A DNA stretch of 64,000 nt, taken from positions 16,616,001 to 16,680,000 of the forward strand of contig OX485804.1 of NCBI GenBank assembly GCA_950295325.1, read 5' to 3'. Made by a program: the position numbers and the translations under genes. How positions within the stretch are numbered: position 1 is the stretch's first letter; the number at the start of each line of letters is the position of its first letter. Below the pieces are notes generated by a model. That model ran no database searches. It was given only the letters and a program-made list of their open reading frames with translations, and was not told the DNA's origin. The stretch comes from Polytrichum commune (Eukaryota; Streptophyta; Polytrichopsida; Polytrichales; Polytrichaceae). This document shows, piece after piece, positions 1-11,577 of the stretch.

Positions 1-929
1 TTAATCATGTACTCATTTACTTTCTCATATTGTCATTGTTGACAATAGAAAATTACTTTTGCATTTGTGTATTTGCATGTGTCATTTTGAACCTACATCC
101 CATACAAATGGAAGAAATGGATTGAATCCTTCTTGTTTGCTAATAATATACTCTTTATTTTTTAGAGGTGACATGAATATTTCTATTCATTAAGTGTGAG
201 AATTAGTTCAAGTAAAGGTTAGGCATGTCAATTCTATGTAGATCATTACATTTTTTTTAAATGTCTATTAAATGAGTAGAATTGGATTATTTTGCAGATA
301 TAACATATGGATCCTGGATGTAGTAACAACTGTGAAAGAGTTTGTCAACTCAATTTGAATGAGATGTATAATGAAAGAGTTTCATCTCATCCTTCAATTC
401 AATTTTCTCAACAAACTATGGGGCTTAAACAAGCTAAAACATTTCCTCATAACATAGATAATAAAAGTGAAACTCAATGAAGATGTTGGGACTGATGTAA
501 TTGGGAAACATGCTCATGTCGCTCCCAATTAGCAAAGGTATAGAAGAGATTTTGAAGTTTACAAAGATCTATTGTCAAGGTTTATGAAAAGAATGTCGAC
601 CACAAAAATACGGTAGCTTGCAGGGAGGTTGTACATTTTTCTCAACGTGTAAATGCACCTCCAGTGATTCAAAGGCTAAATGTTACGGTAGACAGAAAGC
701 AATTAAGAATGATCACTATGGTGAAAGTTTTATAATTTATAGTCTAGAATGATCGTTCAATTTCGGGTTATCCAGACACATGACAATTATTTTCATTACT
801 ATAGATTCCAAATATGTATACTAATGATGAATATAGCTTGTATACTCAAGTTTATGAATCATTGGATTTCTAAGGATAGTTTCAAAACATATCAGTGATG
901 GACTTTTAACAAAGATACAATCCTTCCCA
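1..929. other. AT-rich flank with no recognisable gene
   Basis: No long open frame is present. A 57-codon frame opens at about 308 but resembles nothing I recognise. This stretch lies upstream of the hAT fragment on the same strand, so it may hold that gene's decayed N-terminal part, but no zinc-finger motif could be read. Confidence 0.4.
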
Positions 930-1104
930 TTTTATTTTTTGATCATAGATGAAGCCACTAATCGCGCTTTTGAACAACATTATTTTTTATGTTGTTTATT
1001 TATCAAATAATGAAAAAAGACCTTATGTTACAAGATTTGTTGAATTTTTGGCTCTTCGAGATGGTACAACAAAATCAATGTATGAGGTTGAAATGGACTA
1101 TTGG
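930..1104 (+). pseudogene. hAT transposase remnant, part upstream of the nested insertion
   Basis: Short in-frame stretches (IIDEATNRAFEQH, then RFVEFLALRDGTTKSMYEV in another frame) match the DUF4371 region of KIAA1586/ZNF862-like hAT transposases, where a DEST/DEAT catalytic segment is followed by a conserved linker. Stops and frameshifts separate them, so this is a dead copy. The gene stops abruptly at the TSD ATTGG (1100-1104) and resumes after the second TSD copy (8084-8088) with the next expected block. It is therefore one gene split by a 7-kb insertion. Confidence 0.65.
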
Positions 1105-1709
1105 TGTCGCAACCCTTGCTAGTCCCCTTAAAAATCTTGCCAATTTCCATTTCTAGCAAAGGTTATGAGTGCTAACCCTTCGCATACCACCATGCTAATG
1201 GTTAGCTCCTCCTACCCCGGACCTTATAGTTCATAGGAGGGAACCAATCCTCCTACTTTGCTTTCAGGACTCACCCCTTAATCGGTAACCCATTTCTTCA
1301 ATGTGGACTTCCATCCATGGAAGTCCAATCCTATGTTGATCATCGCGTTGCCGGAGCAACACTACAACAACCTGAAGCATACTAGGCAACTATGGCCTCA
1401 CATTGGGCCAATGCCCATGGAGGCCGTGCCATTCGGCCTCGGGTGGGTGAGGCCACACCACCTCACCCATATAAGCCTCTAGGACTCTACGCGGGGCCCC
1501 TTCCCCACCGTCAAGAAACCTCTTGTCTCTCTACCAAGAGTTGGGGCCAAGTAGACATTTTTCCTTAGCTGCTGGGCCTAGAAACCCCCAGCAACTTCAG
1601 ACCATCATAACCTCCTTGTATGATGTTTGATGCTAACAACCGACCCCTCCATCTTCATATACGCTTCACGGACATGCCAATGGACTCCTCACTTGCCCCA
1701 TTCAGGCAA
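1105..1709 (+). repeat. LTR-like unit, first half (copy 2)
   Basis: This is a near-identical reverse complement of about 4620-5226. Landmarks in the same order include a palindromic block around a ggacttccat/atggaagtcc pair, the GGGTGGGTGAGGCC box and the CTGCTGGGCCTAGAA block. Homology stops near 1709, where an AT-rich sequence with repeated TCGG motifs begins. Confidence 0.85.
1469..1475 (+). promoter_or_regulatory. candidate TATA box of the LTR-like unit
   Basis: ATATAAG lies in a GC-rich setting about 365 bp inside the unit, where the U3 promoter of an LTR would be. In the other copy the matching position reads GTATAAG on the minus strand. The call rests on sequence only and implies transcription rightward in this copy. 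Confidence 0.3.
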
Positions 1710-1734
1710 GATTCGGATTTTTATTTTTTTGATC

Positions 1735-1850
1735 GGAAGCTACCTAAATCCAATTTTTTTGTCGGTTAAATTCCGATATTTAACTTTCTCATTCGGTAAT
1801 TTTCCAATTTTGTGAATTTCAATTCGGTATGTTTCCGAAGATTTGTATTG
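1735..1850. repeat. inner arm with TCGG motifs, divergent direct repeat of about 7675-7790
   Basis: This block aligns by eye, in the same orientation, with about 7675-7790. Shared landmarks in order are TCGG, CCGATAT, CGGT, AATTTTCC and TTCGGTA/GTCGGTA. Direct repeats at both inner edges could be the LTRs of an old retroelement inserted inside the split unit. No clean ends were found. Confidence 0.35.
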
Positions 1851-2738
1851 TATGTCGGATTTGTTTTTTTTAATATTATAAAATAATTGGTATTATGCTT
1901 TTAAATGGGTGAATTTGTGTTGATATAAAATCCAAGTATCCTTGGAAGGATTTGAACCTTGCCAAGCCCCCACCAACTTGGGGCCAAGGATTTAGCCTTG
2001 AAAAAATGTATAAATCCAAAAAGGGTTCATACATTATTAAGAGGCTAGTTAGTACAACAATACATGCATCTCTTATATATCCGTATCCTCAGAATTAGAA
2101 ATCATAGTTGAACTTACTGAACAAGATGCATCACTTCCCGAAGACACATAAAATGAAGGATTAACATATAAAAACCGGTATTTAGTTCCACTTTTCCACA
2201 AAGGAATTGCCTCTTCAATAATATTATCAAAGTTCTCATTTGGTCCTTCTAAAGCAATTCTAAGCATAGCTTCCAAATTTTTACTTCCAAGTCTATTTCT
2301 CACTCGTGTTTTTATTAAATTTTGGACACTAAACGCCCTTTCACAAGTAAATGTCGATACACATTGTACTCTAGCCAAATCAGCGAGGACAAGCAAATTA
2401 GGATATCGGGTTTACAAAGAATGATTATATGTGATCATGCCCCATAAATCTCTACAAGTCTTATCTCCCCATTCAGTGGTGGCTTGCAATTTGAAAGCTA
2501 GAAATTCACGCTTGCAAGCCATCATATTAACGAAGGGGGAAAATTTTGAACCTTCTTAGGAGCGATCATGTCCATAGTGTGCTAGTAATTTCTCCAATTC
2601 AACCACCCCCCAATTTTGGAGGCCTATCTGCTTTGAAGGTATATTAGTAGGATTTAAGATTTTAAAACATGAAATAAGATCATTGTCTACAAATCTAGTA
2701 TCCAAGCCTGCACAAATAGCTTCCGCAAGGTTGGAATT

Positions 2739-3498
2739 TCTGCACGTTGTCGTGGAGAGAGGGGTCCGCTTTAGGAAAGCATGGGACTTCTGGCTGCAAC
2801 TGGTTTCGCTTGCCGGACCGTCGAATCTTCAATTGTCCTCAAAACTTCCTCAATCTTTCAAATCTTTACAAAACAAATCTATCAATAAGTCTTACTCTCT
2901 CAAAGGATTGTTGCCAACAAAGACTTGTCCGTCTTTTTGTGGACGGTCGAAGTCTCAGCTCTTTCTATGCAAGAGCTAGCAAATTTCCCTCCACTCAAAC
3001 TAGCACAACTTTGTTTTCGCTCACTCTCCTTCAAGCATGTAAACACTCAAGATAAAACAATCACATGAAAATTCAATTGCATATTTTATTTCAAGTTTTC
3101 TTCTCTAAAAAAAATACACACAACAACCGTCGAGCTTTCAACAACAAAAAACTTGTCTTTCCCCACTCTCTTCTCCTCAACCACATATATGAGATAAGGC
3201 CTCAAATCCTCCTCTTATCCTCATCACGTGATTTCTAATTATCCATTGGTCTAAAGATAAACTAAGGATAAAACTAGAAATAAGGCTAAAAGGGTAATAA
3301 GAGTAAACTAAGAGTAAAAAAATATAGATAAGAATAAAAAAGATAAACTAAAAGTCACTAAGAATAACTATGAATAACAAAAAGGTAATCTAATTCTACT
3401 CCCTTTTACTTTCTTCCTTCATCTCCAAATGAAGGAATCACCATGAAACACAAAATACGTACACATGTAAATAATGTACGTATTTACACTACGACAAC
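2739..3498. mobile_element. 760-bp insertion with 9-bp TSD GTTGGAATT
   Basis: GTTGGAATT occurs at 2730-2738 and 3499-3507. The hAT reading frame breaks at exactly these positions and continues when the intervening DNA is removed. The ends carry a short shared word, GTTGTCGTGG near the left and the complement of CTACGACAAC at the right, offset by 7 bases. A 9-bp TSD fits Mutator-like elements, but the terminal repeats are too short to be sure. No protein was recognised inside. Confidence 0.6.
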
Positions 3499-4273
3499 GT
3501 TGGAATTCAAGTCCTTCCTCAAGGTCATCTCCTAATCTAGACCGGTCCATTTCAAAACCGTGATACATTTTTTCATGAATTTCACTTGCAAGCTTTCGAA
3601 GATGACCCCCAAGAGGGCCATATTCGGGAATGACATGATAGCCAGTGTTTTCGTTAAATGTAGAAGCATTCAAATCAGTTTGCTCAACAATAAACAACAT
3701 TCTAATTTGTGCTATCTCGGTTCTAACAATACTACCAATAGTTGTGACATCCATAAATTTTTTTTGAAAAATCTTTGATAACAATGCTAAGGAGTGTAAA
3801 ATATCAGCTAGAAAATACAAAATATATATGTCTTTAAATTATTTTAATTTGACAAAAACAACCTTCATTTGACTAAGGTCTTTTTTGTCTTTCACATCAC
3901 GAAAAAAACACAAAGCAGACTCTAACGAATCACATAAGGTAGTCACAGCTTGTCACCTACTAAGCCATCGTATCTTATGATACCGTTTCATATTTTTTTT
4001 AGCATAAAAAAATATTGTTTGCAAGGTTATGAGTGCATGTTTACACTTACTTGACATATTAAAGTATGAAGCAATTGCATTCAAAATATTATCAACCTTA
4101 TCGGATATTACCTTGCAATCTGATGCTTTAGATGTATCAAGTGCAGCTAGATTAGTCCTATGAGCAACACAATGACAAGACAAAATGAATGGGTTTAGGT
4201 TGTTTTTCAATCTTGTTGCTACTCCATCATAAGATCTCATCATGGTGCTTGCACCATCACTGCCAAATGCCAC

Positions 4274-5226
4274 TGTCGCGCACCTCTCCATGAGGAGTGC
4301 CCGAAAGACCATGGGCACAAGGGGGACCCCGGAGTGACACCCGGGACTTGTGGCGCCGTTGGTGAGAGGGCCCAAGTGATCCTAGTGTGGGTGAAGGCCC
4401 CAGGCGTTGGGAACGCCTCCCACCCACGAAGATTAGGAGGCACAAGGGTAAGGCCATAAGTTATGCGTAGCTCATGGCGTGGTGATTTTAGAATGCTCAA
4501 GAACACCTCAATCGGAGGTGTGAGCTAGGAGTTATAGCCATTTGAGTGGGGCCCTGGTACAGCAGTGCCTGGGAGTGATTCCCGGGCCTGCGAAGGTTCA
4601 AACAGGCATAGCTTCCTCAAGACTTGCTCAAATGGGGCAAGTGAGGAGTCCATCGGCATCTAAGTTAAGCGTAGACGAGGATGGAGTGGTTGGGTGTTAT
4701 GATCAGACATCATACAAGGAAGTTATGATGGTCTGAAGCTGCTGGGGGCTTCTAGGCCCAGCAGCTAAAGGAAAATGCCCACTTGGCCCCAACTCTTGGT
4801 AGAGAGACAAGAGGTTGGTTGACGGTGGGGTAGGGGCCCTGCGTGAAGTCCTAGAGGCTTATACGGGTGAGGTGGTGTGGCCTCACCCACCCGAGGCCGA
4901 ACGGCTAGGCCTCCATGGGCATTGGCCCATTGTGAGGCCATAGTTGCCTAGTATGCTTCGGGTTGTTGTAGTGTTGTTCCGGCAATGCGATGATCAACAT
5001 AGGATTGGACTTCCATGGATGGAAGTCCACATTTAGGAATGGGTTACCGATTAAGGGGTGAGTCCCGAAAGCAAAGTAGGAGGATTGGTTCCCTCCTATG
5101 AACTATAAGGTCCGGGGTAGGAGGAGCTAACCATTAGCATGGTGGTATGCGAAGGTTAGTACTCGTAACCTTTGCTAGAAATGGAAATTGGCAAGATTTT
5201 TAAGGGGACTAGCAAGGGTTGCGACA
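4274..5226 (-). mobile_element. 953-bp LTR-like unit (solo LTR candidate), TSD GCCAC
   Basis: The unit begins TGTCGCGCACC and ends GGGTTGCGACA. GCCAC flanks it at 4269-4273 and 5227-5231. It interrupts the minus-strand hAT gene between the MDESTDIS block and the SDGAST block. TG...CA ends, a 5-bp TSD, no coding capacity and a candidate TATA box make a solo LTR the simplest reading. The same family forms the two ends of the enclosing insertion in the opposite orientation. About 105 bp in its middle (about 4516-4620) are absent from the outer copy. Confidence 0.75.
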
Positions 5227-6030
5227 GCCACACACTTGCATAAATCAAGTTCCCAAAACTTTAAGTGATTGACTAAACATTCAAAAATAATACTAACATT
5301 TTTTTTTCCACCCTCAATCTCTAACAAACCTAAAAAGATAGTCAAAGGCACACCTTCCTATGTAATTGTAGCAAATACAACAAGATGACCGGTAACACTT
5401 ATGTCCGTAGATTCATCCATTATGATACCATAAAAAGGAGAATTTCGAACCTTACATATGATTTTTTTTATGACATTAGATATACATGCAATTAAATCAG
5501 CACATAATTTTTCATCATGATACAAAGTTGCAGTGATAGGAGCTTTTACACTAGCAAGCAATGAACACAAAGAAGGAAATTTTGCATATGGGAGGGATTG
5601 CTTTCCTATAAAGTAGGCAGCATGAAACAATGATGACAATGATTCATCACATGCACGTTGCCCTTATTTGATCGCCTTCTCCAATACTTTACCACCACTT
5701 TGTAAAGCCCAACAAAGTTTTTTATGTTCACTAGAACATGCATGATCATAAAATGCACTTACCTTTAGATTTTTGGATCCCTCCTTGGCATATACCGAAC
5801 GTCCATCCTTCTCCTTGCAGATTTTACAACACACTCTTCCCGAATCGGAAGAAAAATCTAGCCAATCAAATTGGCTATACCATTGGTCTTTCTATATATC
5901 TTGTGTATTTGGAACTTAAGAAGAGGATAAATCATCCAATGCACATGTTTCAGATGCTAAATCATCTATGTCAATATTTTGAGGAGTGGTCAAAAATGTT
6001 CTTTTAAGGACCTTTGTCGTTTTGCCATTC

Positions 6031-7674
6031 CTAATTCCAAGCCCACATTTCATGTCAGAAAATTGGGAGGACCTACGTATTCAATCAAGAGATAAACGAA
6101 GCTACACTTATGAACAAGCACATTCCAGTAAGCGAACAAGCACATTACAATAACCGAACAAGCACATTAGGTTAGTTGAAGATCAGGTTAAAGAAGAGTA
6201 TCATGTATTGTAAGAAATAAAGTCTTCCTCTCGTCGTGACTACCAATTGAGGTCATGTCCTTCAAATGCGAACTTCAACAACAATGCACCGAGTCCACCG
6301 TTGTCTCCATGGATACCTCGTTCTCAGTTTCCATCTCGAACTACGACTTTTCATTACCAGCAGAGCACCAGGCTACTCGACTTGACCGAAGCTACTTCAG
6401 CGGACCTTTACCTAGCATGGTGAACATGACCTTTGATTTTTAGCAGATCACCATTTCCATGTCTAAATATCCAACGTCGCCCAAAGAGCAAGAATCCAGC
6501 AACAAATGCCCACAAGAGCTTGCAAGCCCCTCAATCTTACACTGGACTCTCTGTTTGATCTCAGTCCCTAAGATAAAGAGAGAAAAGAAAGTCCTAAGAA
6601 GAAACGAAAAAAGAAGCTCAACACCACCTCTTGTGGAGCGGATGTGTAAGGAGTAGATGTAGATGATTGGAATGACAAAGATAAAACGACGTGAGTAGTG
6701 AGAGAGAGAGAACGATGGATTAGTTAAGAAAGAGGGAGTCAGCCAACAGACGTAACTCCAAGCTACAACCAATGCCGAGGTACCCACAATGTACACACAG
6801 GTGGGAGGGAGAGCTTGGAAGCCTCTGAGAGAAAGGGAGAGAAAGTCCCAAGGAGGAACCCAAGAAAAAGCTCAAAACACCCAAGTTCGAACCTCATGAT
6901 TACGGAGTCCCTGATCTTCGAACTGGTAGCAACATGTAGCAGCTTAAAGTGCGCAAACACAACCGTGGATGTATGTCGAAATTTGATCTCCTTGCAGGAT
7001 CGGACCCAATGAACAGGGAATGTTGAACTTTATCTGAGCTAGCCGTTACAGACAGAAATCCCAGTAGATCGCAGGTGGAGCTCACACAAACGATCGCCCC
7101 CCTACCAGGTTCTTACACCCGGTAGCACTGTAGACAGCGATCAAGCAAGAAACGCCGGTAGCGTAGACAATCGCCACAATCGACAAAGAACGGCGAACCC
7201 AAGAACTCACCAGGTAATTGTCGAGAAGCATCCAGCGACGAAGGCGAAGTATCCACAACATCGAAGTAGCCAGCGGCGTCGAAATATCGGAGAACTGCTC
7301 CTCACCTCGGGGACACCACAAACTCCGAATTGCACCCACGAACTACTACAAACTCCTCCTCGCATGCTAGCACCCACATCAAGCAGAAAGATCCATCACC
7401 CACAAAGATCTACCCAAAGGCTACAAACTCCTCTTCTCCAGCTCCTTATACTCGTGACAGAGGGTCTTTGGATGCTTAGAGCGGCTCAAAACCCTAATCG
7501 GCCTTGTGAACGGAACCTTCCCTAAATTACTTAGCCTTCATGGTTCTTAGAATCTTAACCTTATGAGTTATGACTCTAGTATTACCCTAGTAAAAATTTC
7601 CGCCCTATCCCTAATCCCTTCGGCTACTTGCCTAAAATTTAAAATTTTGCTCGGTAAATATCCTAAAATATGAT
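6031..7674. other. unassigned DNA inside the nested insertion
   Basis: Base composition is mixed and there are only short frames (62-118 codons), none recognisable. There is a moderately GC-rich stretch at 6950-7350. No tRNA primer-binding site or polypurine tract was recognised that would mark it as a retroelement interior. Confidence 0.4.
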
Positions 7675-7790
7675 GCCTCAACCGGCTATATTGCCGATAT
7701 TTTCTCTTTTCAACCGGTCAATTTCCGACCTTTCTAATTTTAAGTCGGTACCTCGTCCGAATCATTGCAAACTCATTCGGAAATCTTCAA
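7675..7790. repeat. inner arm with TCGG motifs, partner of about 1735-1850
   Basis: This is the direct-orientation partner of the left inner arm, with CCGATATT, CCGGTCAATTTCCGA and GTCGGTACC at matching spacing. It lies immediately inside the second half of the split LTR-like unit. Confidence 0.35.
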
Positions 7791-7839
7791 AAAAATTCGG
7801 CTAGCTCGTAACTAAAGTTCGGTACTCCCCGTTCATTGC

Positions 7840-8083
7840 CTCCGATTGAGGTGTTCTTGAGCATTCTAGAATCACCCCGCCATGAGCTACGCATAGCTCA
7901 TGGCCTTACCCTTGTGCCTCCTAGTCTCCGTGGGTGGGAGGCGTTCCCAACGCCCGGGGCCCTTGCCCACACTAGGATCACTTGGGCCCTCTCACCAACG
8001 GCGCCACAAGTCCCGGGTGTCACTCCGGGGTCCCCCTTGTGCCCATGGTCTTTCGGGCACTCCTCATGGAGAGGTGCGCGACA
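7840..8083 (+). repeat. LTR-like unit, second half (copy 2)
   Basis: This is the reverse complement of about 4274-4515 with few differences. It starts at the CCTCCGATTGAGG block and ends GTGCGCGACA at the second ATTGG target copy. Together with 1105-1709 it accounts for about 850 of the 953 bp of the other copy. Confidence 0.85.
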
Positions 8084-8088
8084 ATTGG

Positions 8089-9353
8089 AGAAAATGCATT
8101 GGATGCCTCTCAACCAAGTAGCTTTAGCCACTGATGGGGCTTCTAGTATGACGGGACACTGTACAAGACTAGCGGCTAGAATATTGCAGAGGTTCCAACT
8201 CTCGTAAATGTGCATTATAATGCACATCGTGAGGTTTTAGTTGTTGGAGATGCAACTAGAGTTTTTCCCGAGTTCCAAATGTTGGATGGTTTTGCCAATA
8301 AAGTTTATAAGTGGGTAGGCCGTAGTACAAATCGACGCAATGAGCTGAGACGATTGTTGAAGTATGTATATGAAGAAGAGTATGTAATGATTTTACAAAT
8401 TCATGCAATATGGTGGCTTTCTCGAGGTAATGTTATGACCCGCTTACTACAGTGCATGCCGGCGTTATTGGAATTATTCAAAGATGAAGAGCTGCATTGG
8501 TATGAGATCATGTGTTTTTCTAAATTCCATTTTTACTTGAACTTGCTTGTAGATGTTTACAAGAGTTGAATAAATTGAATATCAAATTTCAATATGATAT
8601 GATTGATATCACAACCATTAGTGCAACCATCGATATCACTATTTCAAATTTATCACGTCATTTTTAATCCAGGAATGAACCTATTTTTGGTCGTACAAAC
8701 AAGAATTTTGAAAAATTCTTGAGGGAATCTATAAGAAATCTTTAGTTGTGTTATGAAAACAATACATGAGATTGTATGATTTATGCATTGGCAACTGATA
8801 GGCCCAATGAACTACAACAATGCATATTATTGGGTGTATCTTATAAGCAAAGAGTTGTTCATGCTTTGAATGATCGTTTCCCAAACCTTCAAGTATTTAA
8901 TGCATCCAAATTTTTTAGCCCTCGTAATTATCCAAGTGATGATAGTGACCGAATCACAAATACCAAATTGTGGCTCGACATGATATTGTTGAAGTTTCAA
9001 TATAGTGAAGAAGGAAGTGATATGTGTAAGGGAGAACTTTGGAATTTATGGAAACACTTCAACTTGAGTGTGAGAACAAAACAATATTTGAGGCTTGGCA
9101 CATATTTAGTAGCAATTTGGAATGGCACACAAATAGGCCTAACCTTATGCAACTTTGGCATAAAATTATACTCATTCCATCAAGTATAGCTATTTGTGAG
9201 AGAGGATTTTCCAAACAAAATGCAATCAAAAGCCACTTGCGCAAAAGGTCAAACTTGAAGACCCTTGATGCTCTTATGCAAGTCTCTCTTTGTAGGCTTG
9301 AAGTGGATGCAATGGATTGGGCTACCATCTTCAACATTTGGAGAAACATGTGA
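8089..9353 (+). pseudogene. hAT transposase remnant, part downstream of the nested insertion
   Basis: This continues the gene broken at 1104. Blocks in order are LATDGASSMTG, then GDATRVFPEFQMLDGFANKV, a WWLSRGNVMTRLLQCMPALLE block, LKFQYSEE, and the hAT C-terminal dimerisation block with LMQLWHKI, SSIAICERGFSKQNAIKSHL and LDALMQVSL. They fall in several frames with stops between them (near 8205 and 8570, and the frame switch at 9039-9190), so the copy cannot make protein. The last frame ends at 9353. The blocks are typical of KIAA1586/ZNF862-like hAT transposases of plants. Confidence 0.8.
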
Positions 9354-10449
9354 GACTGAAGGATACTTACGCTCAATTGATAGTTTTTTTTGTTACAAAT
9401 TAAGATTTTATTTTGATTATTCAAAATAATAGTTTTTCTAAAATATTGTGTAACCCAAAATTGAGGTGACATCTTTAGAATAAAATGTATATGTCAATTG
9501 ACATTCATTTTTTTTTTGAAAACGTCACATGACACTTTTGGATTTGAAGTTGAACGTCAAATGAAATTTGTCAAACATACACACTGATGGCAAGCACTAG
9601 AAACGAATCCCATGACAAATTTGCATATAATGGTCCCAATACATACATCAAAGTACCTAATATATGTGTAAATCAGGTTGTTGTTAACTAAAGGACGGAG
9701 AACTCGACCATCTAAGATGAGAAAACATAACCATTTGAGTCATAAACAACTTTAAACCTTCATAACTTACGTGAACAAATCTATAATAGGGGCATTGATT
9801 GTGTGTACATTGACTCCCTCAAATCCACATAGGACACACCACACCATATTGGCTAGTGGGCTCCGACTCGTACACATGATGGAGCTATTTGAAACTTACA
9901 TACATGCATAAACAAAGAACATACAATCTAGAACCCGCAATAGCCTAAAGCCAAATTCATATACATCAAGAAGTGGGTCTTCAATGACCAAGCAATCACA
10001 AACTTTCAAATCAAATTTGGGAAACATCATGCATCTCCAACGCTTGAATAACATAAAGTTTGTTAAAAGTATGTGTTACGAACCTCTCACCGGTTGGCAA
10101 TTGTTTCACGACAACAATATTTCAAAGCAAAGAATTGAACTAAACACAATTTATTTCTTTGTACAAATCTCTAAGTACAATCCAAGACCAAATAAGTTTT
10201 GGTCAAAGAAGCTCTACCACCCAACCATAGGAGAGAGCGCTAACAATCCAAAAAGCCCCTCTCTCCTCCCCCGAGCTTCCTCTTATGCCAAAGGCCTTTT
10301 ACTTTCTATCTTTACATATAATAAAAGTATTCTATTCATAGCTCTATCTTCTAGTTCTACTATGAATCTTCTATCTTTGGTTCTTCTAGAACCTTCTTTC
10401 ATCTCTTATCTCAATTCCATTCTTCCAATTGGATTCATCCATTCTTCTT
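9354..10449. other. spacer downstream of the hAT remnant
   Basis: The stretch is AT-rich with poly-T tracts and no recognised gene. A 156-codon frame at 9984-10454 is Ser/Leu/Ile-rich low-complexity sequence running into the hairpin array and has no domain I recognise. Confidence 0.4.
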
Positions 10450-10451
10450 TC

Positions 10452-10760
10452 TAGTTGGAACTGTCTAATTCCAACTAAATACATCCATCATTTATTCCAG
10501 TTGGAACCGTCTAATTCCAACTAATTCATTCATTCAATCTTCTATTTGGAACTATCTAATTCCAACTAGCTTTATCTATTCATTGAGAGTTGTCTAACTC
10601 CAATGAATAACATTCATATTTCCAAATATGGAGTGGTCTAACTCATGTGCACCTCATCGAAAGTTGTCTAACTCACGTGCACATGTTGTCAATCTGGAGT
10701 TGTCTTACTCCTATCCATTCATCTTCAACTGAGAGTTGTCTAGCTCTCATCTTTCTCTGC
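10452..10760. repeat. tandem array of about eight small hairpins with a TGTCTA loop
   Basis: Units of about 35-60 bp each contain arm - (T)TGTCTA - complementary arm. Perfect or near-perfect stems are TAGTTGGAA/TTCCAACTA (10452-10477), AGTTGGAA/TTCCAACT (10499-10522), TTGGAA/TTCCAA (10546-10565), TATTCATTG(A)GAGT/ACTCCAATGAATA (about 10578-10608), GGAGT/ACTCC and GAGAG/CTCTC (after 10690). The arms differ between units while the pairing is kept. Confidence 0.7.
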
Positions 10761-11577
10761 TTACACACTGGCACATGTAGTTAGAATATTCCTTAACAAT
10801 TCTAGTTACATTACAGTATGCTAAGCCCAATACATGGGTTATGTCATAATAAACATGGGTTATAGCCAATGTTGTTCACCGAATCCCAAACTACAACATT
10901 ATCTCCAGGTAATCTTATTGATACATGACCATGTTTCTTATCAAAATGCCACAACCGTTCAAGGGATTATAAATAGCAAGAGCGGTCCATCAAATTGCCC
11001 ACACACTCTAATCAAACAAACAACAAACAAGATACTACACATTCATAAACGTAGGCCAACATAACAATAAACCACAAGACATCACCATCCTCTACGAGTA
11101 ATCAATGCACATGTAATATCACACCATGCAGATGGCATACTTAATTTAGGCCATATATCCTCTCCGTACTTGGTGCCCCACTACGTAACACTCTACAATT
11201 CATAGAGTTCACCCTATGTTACGATAGATTCCTTATGATGGCCATAAGGAAAAGCGCACACACCCCCCCAAAAAAGAAAAAAGATCCCCTCACATCCACC
11301 CTCGAAAGACTCAAGCTAGAATGTAAACCCCCTCACCACCAGTATGACATGCAGAAGAGGGGCAGTACACAACACTCACTAACAAGATTGAAATAGTTGT
11401 ACAAACATAAACAAAAGATTTTAAAAAAAAATGATGAAAGAGATACACCAAATGGTATCAAACACCTCACACACCTAGTCCTCAACAAACAAACCCTAGT
11501 AGACCCACCCTAGTGCAACCCCCCCCCCCCTTAAAAAACAAGATAGCTATATGATGACCACCTTTGAAAGGACAGAC
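10761..11577. other. spacer with a 12-base C run
   Basis: No gene was recognised. The stretch contains a run of 12 C at 11519-11530. The short frame at 10834-11064 resembles no family I know. Confidence 0.4.

Larger units (their letters stand above)
2073..6030 (-). pseudogene. hAT transposase (DUF4371/KIAA1586-like), disrupted copy
   Basis: Reading minus from about 6030, there is a zinc-finger-like segment (CKICK-type pair, then HACSSEHKK) with stops. Next comes a clean block at 5639-5358 containing MDESTDISVTGHLV, the conserved DUF4371 acidic segment. The 953-bp insertion (4274-5226) falls there. Coding resumes at 4273-3953 with SDGASTMMRSYDGVATRL and CHCVAHRTNLAA, then 3820-3490. A 760-bp insert follows (2739-3498), then an ILNPTNIPSKQIG block, and the hAT C-terminal dimerisation region at 2396-2073 (TCERAFSVQNLIKTRVRNRLG). 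Removing the two inserts gives a nearly continuous protein interrupted by a few stops. It belongs to a different lineage from the plus-strand hAT gene around it. Confidence 0.8.
1105..8083. mobile_element. 6,979-bp nested insertion with 5-bp TSD ATTGG
   Basis: The insertion begins TGTCGC and ends GCGACA, and is flanked by ATTGG at 1100-1104 and 8084-8088. TG...CA ends with a 5-bp TSD are the hallmark of LTR-retrotransposon integration. The outer ends (1105-1709 and 7840-8083) match the first and last parts of the 953-bp unit at 4274-5226 in reverse complement. The middle carries a minus-strand hAT gene plus unassigned DNA. Either a solo LTR was later split by a roughly 6-kb composite insertion, or this is a long element of which the 953-bp unit is a short derivative. 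The TSD and homology are read directly; the history is inference. Confidence 0.8.

Noticed and set aside
1925-1975. Complement contains GGTTCAAATCC, like a tRNA B box
   Set aside because: No matching A box, acceptor stem or anticodon arm could be built around it.
9984-10454. 156-codon plus frame as a possible gene
   Set aside because: Low-complexity Ser/Leu/Asn sequence with no domain, running into the hairpin array; no supporting splice or conservation signal visible.
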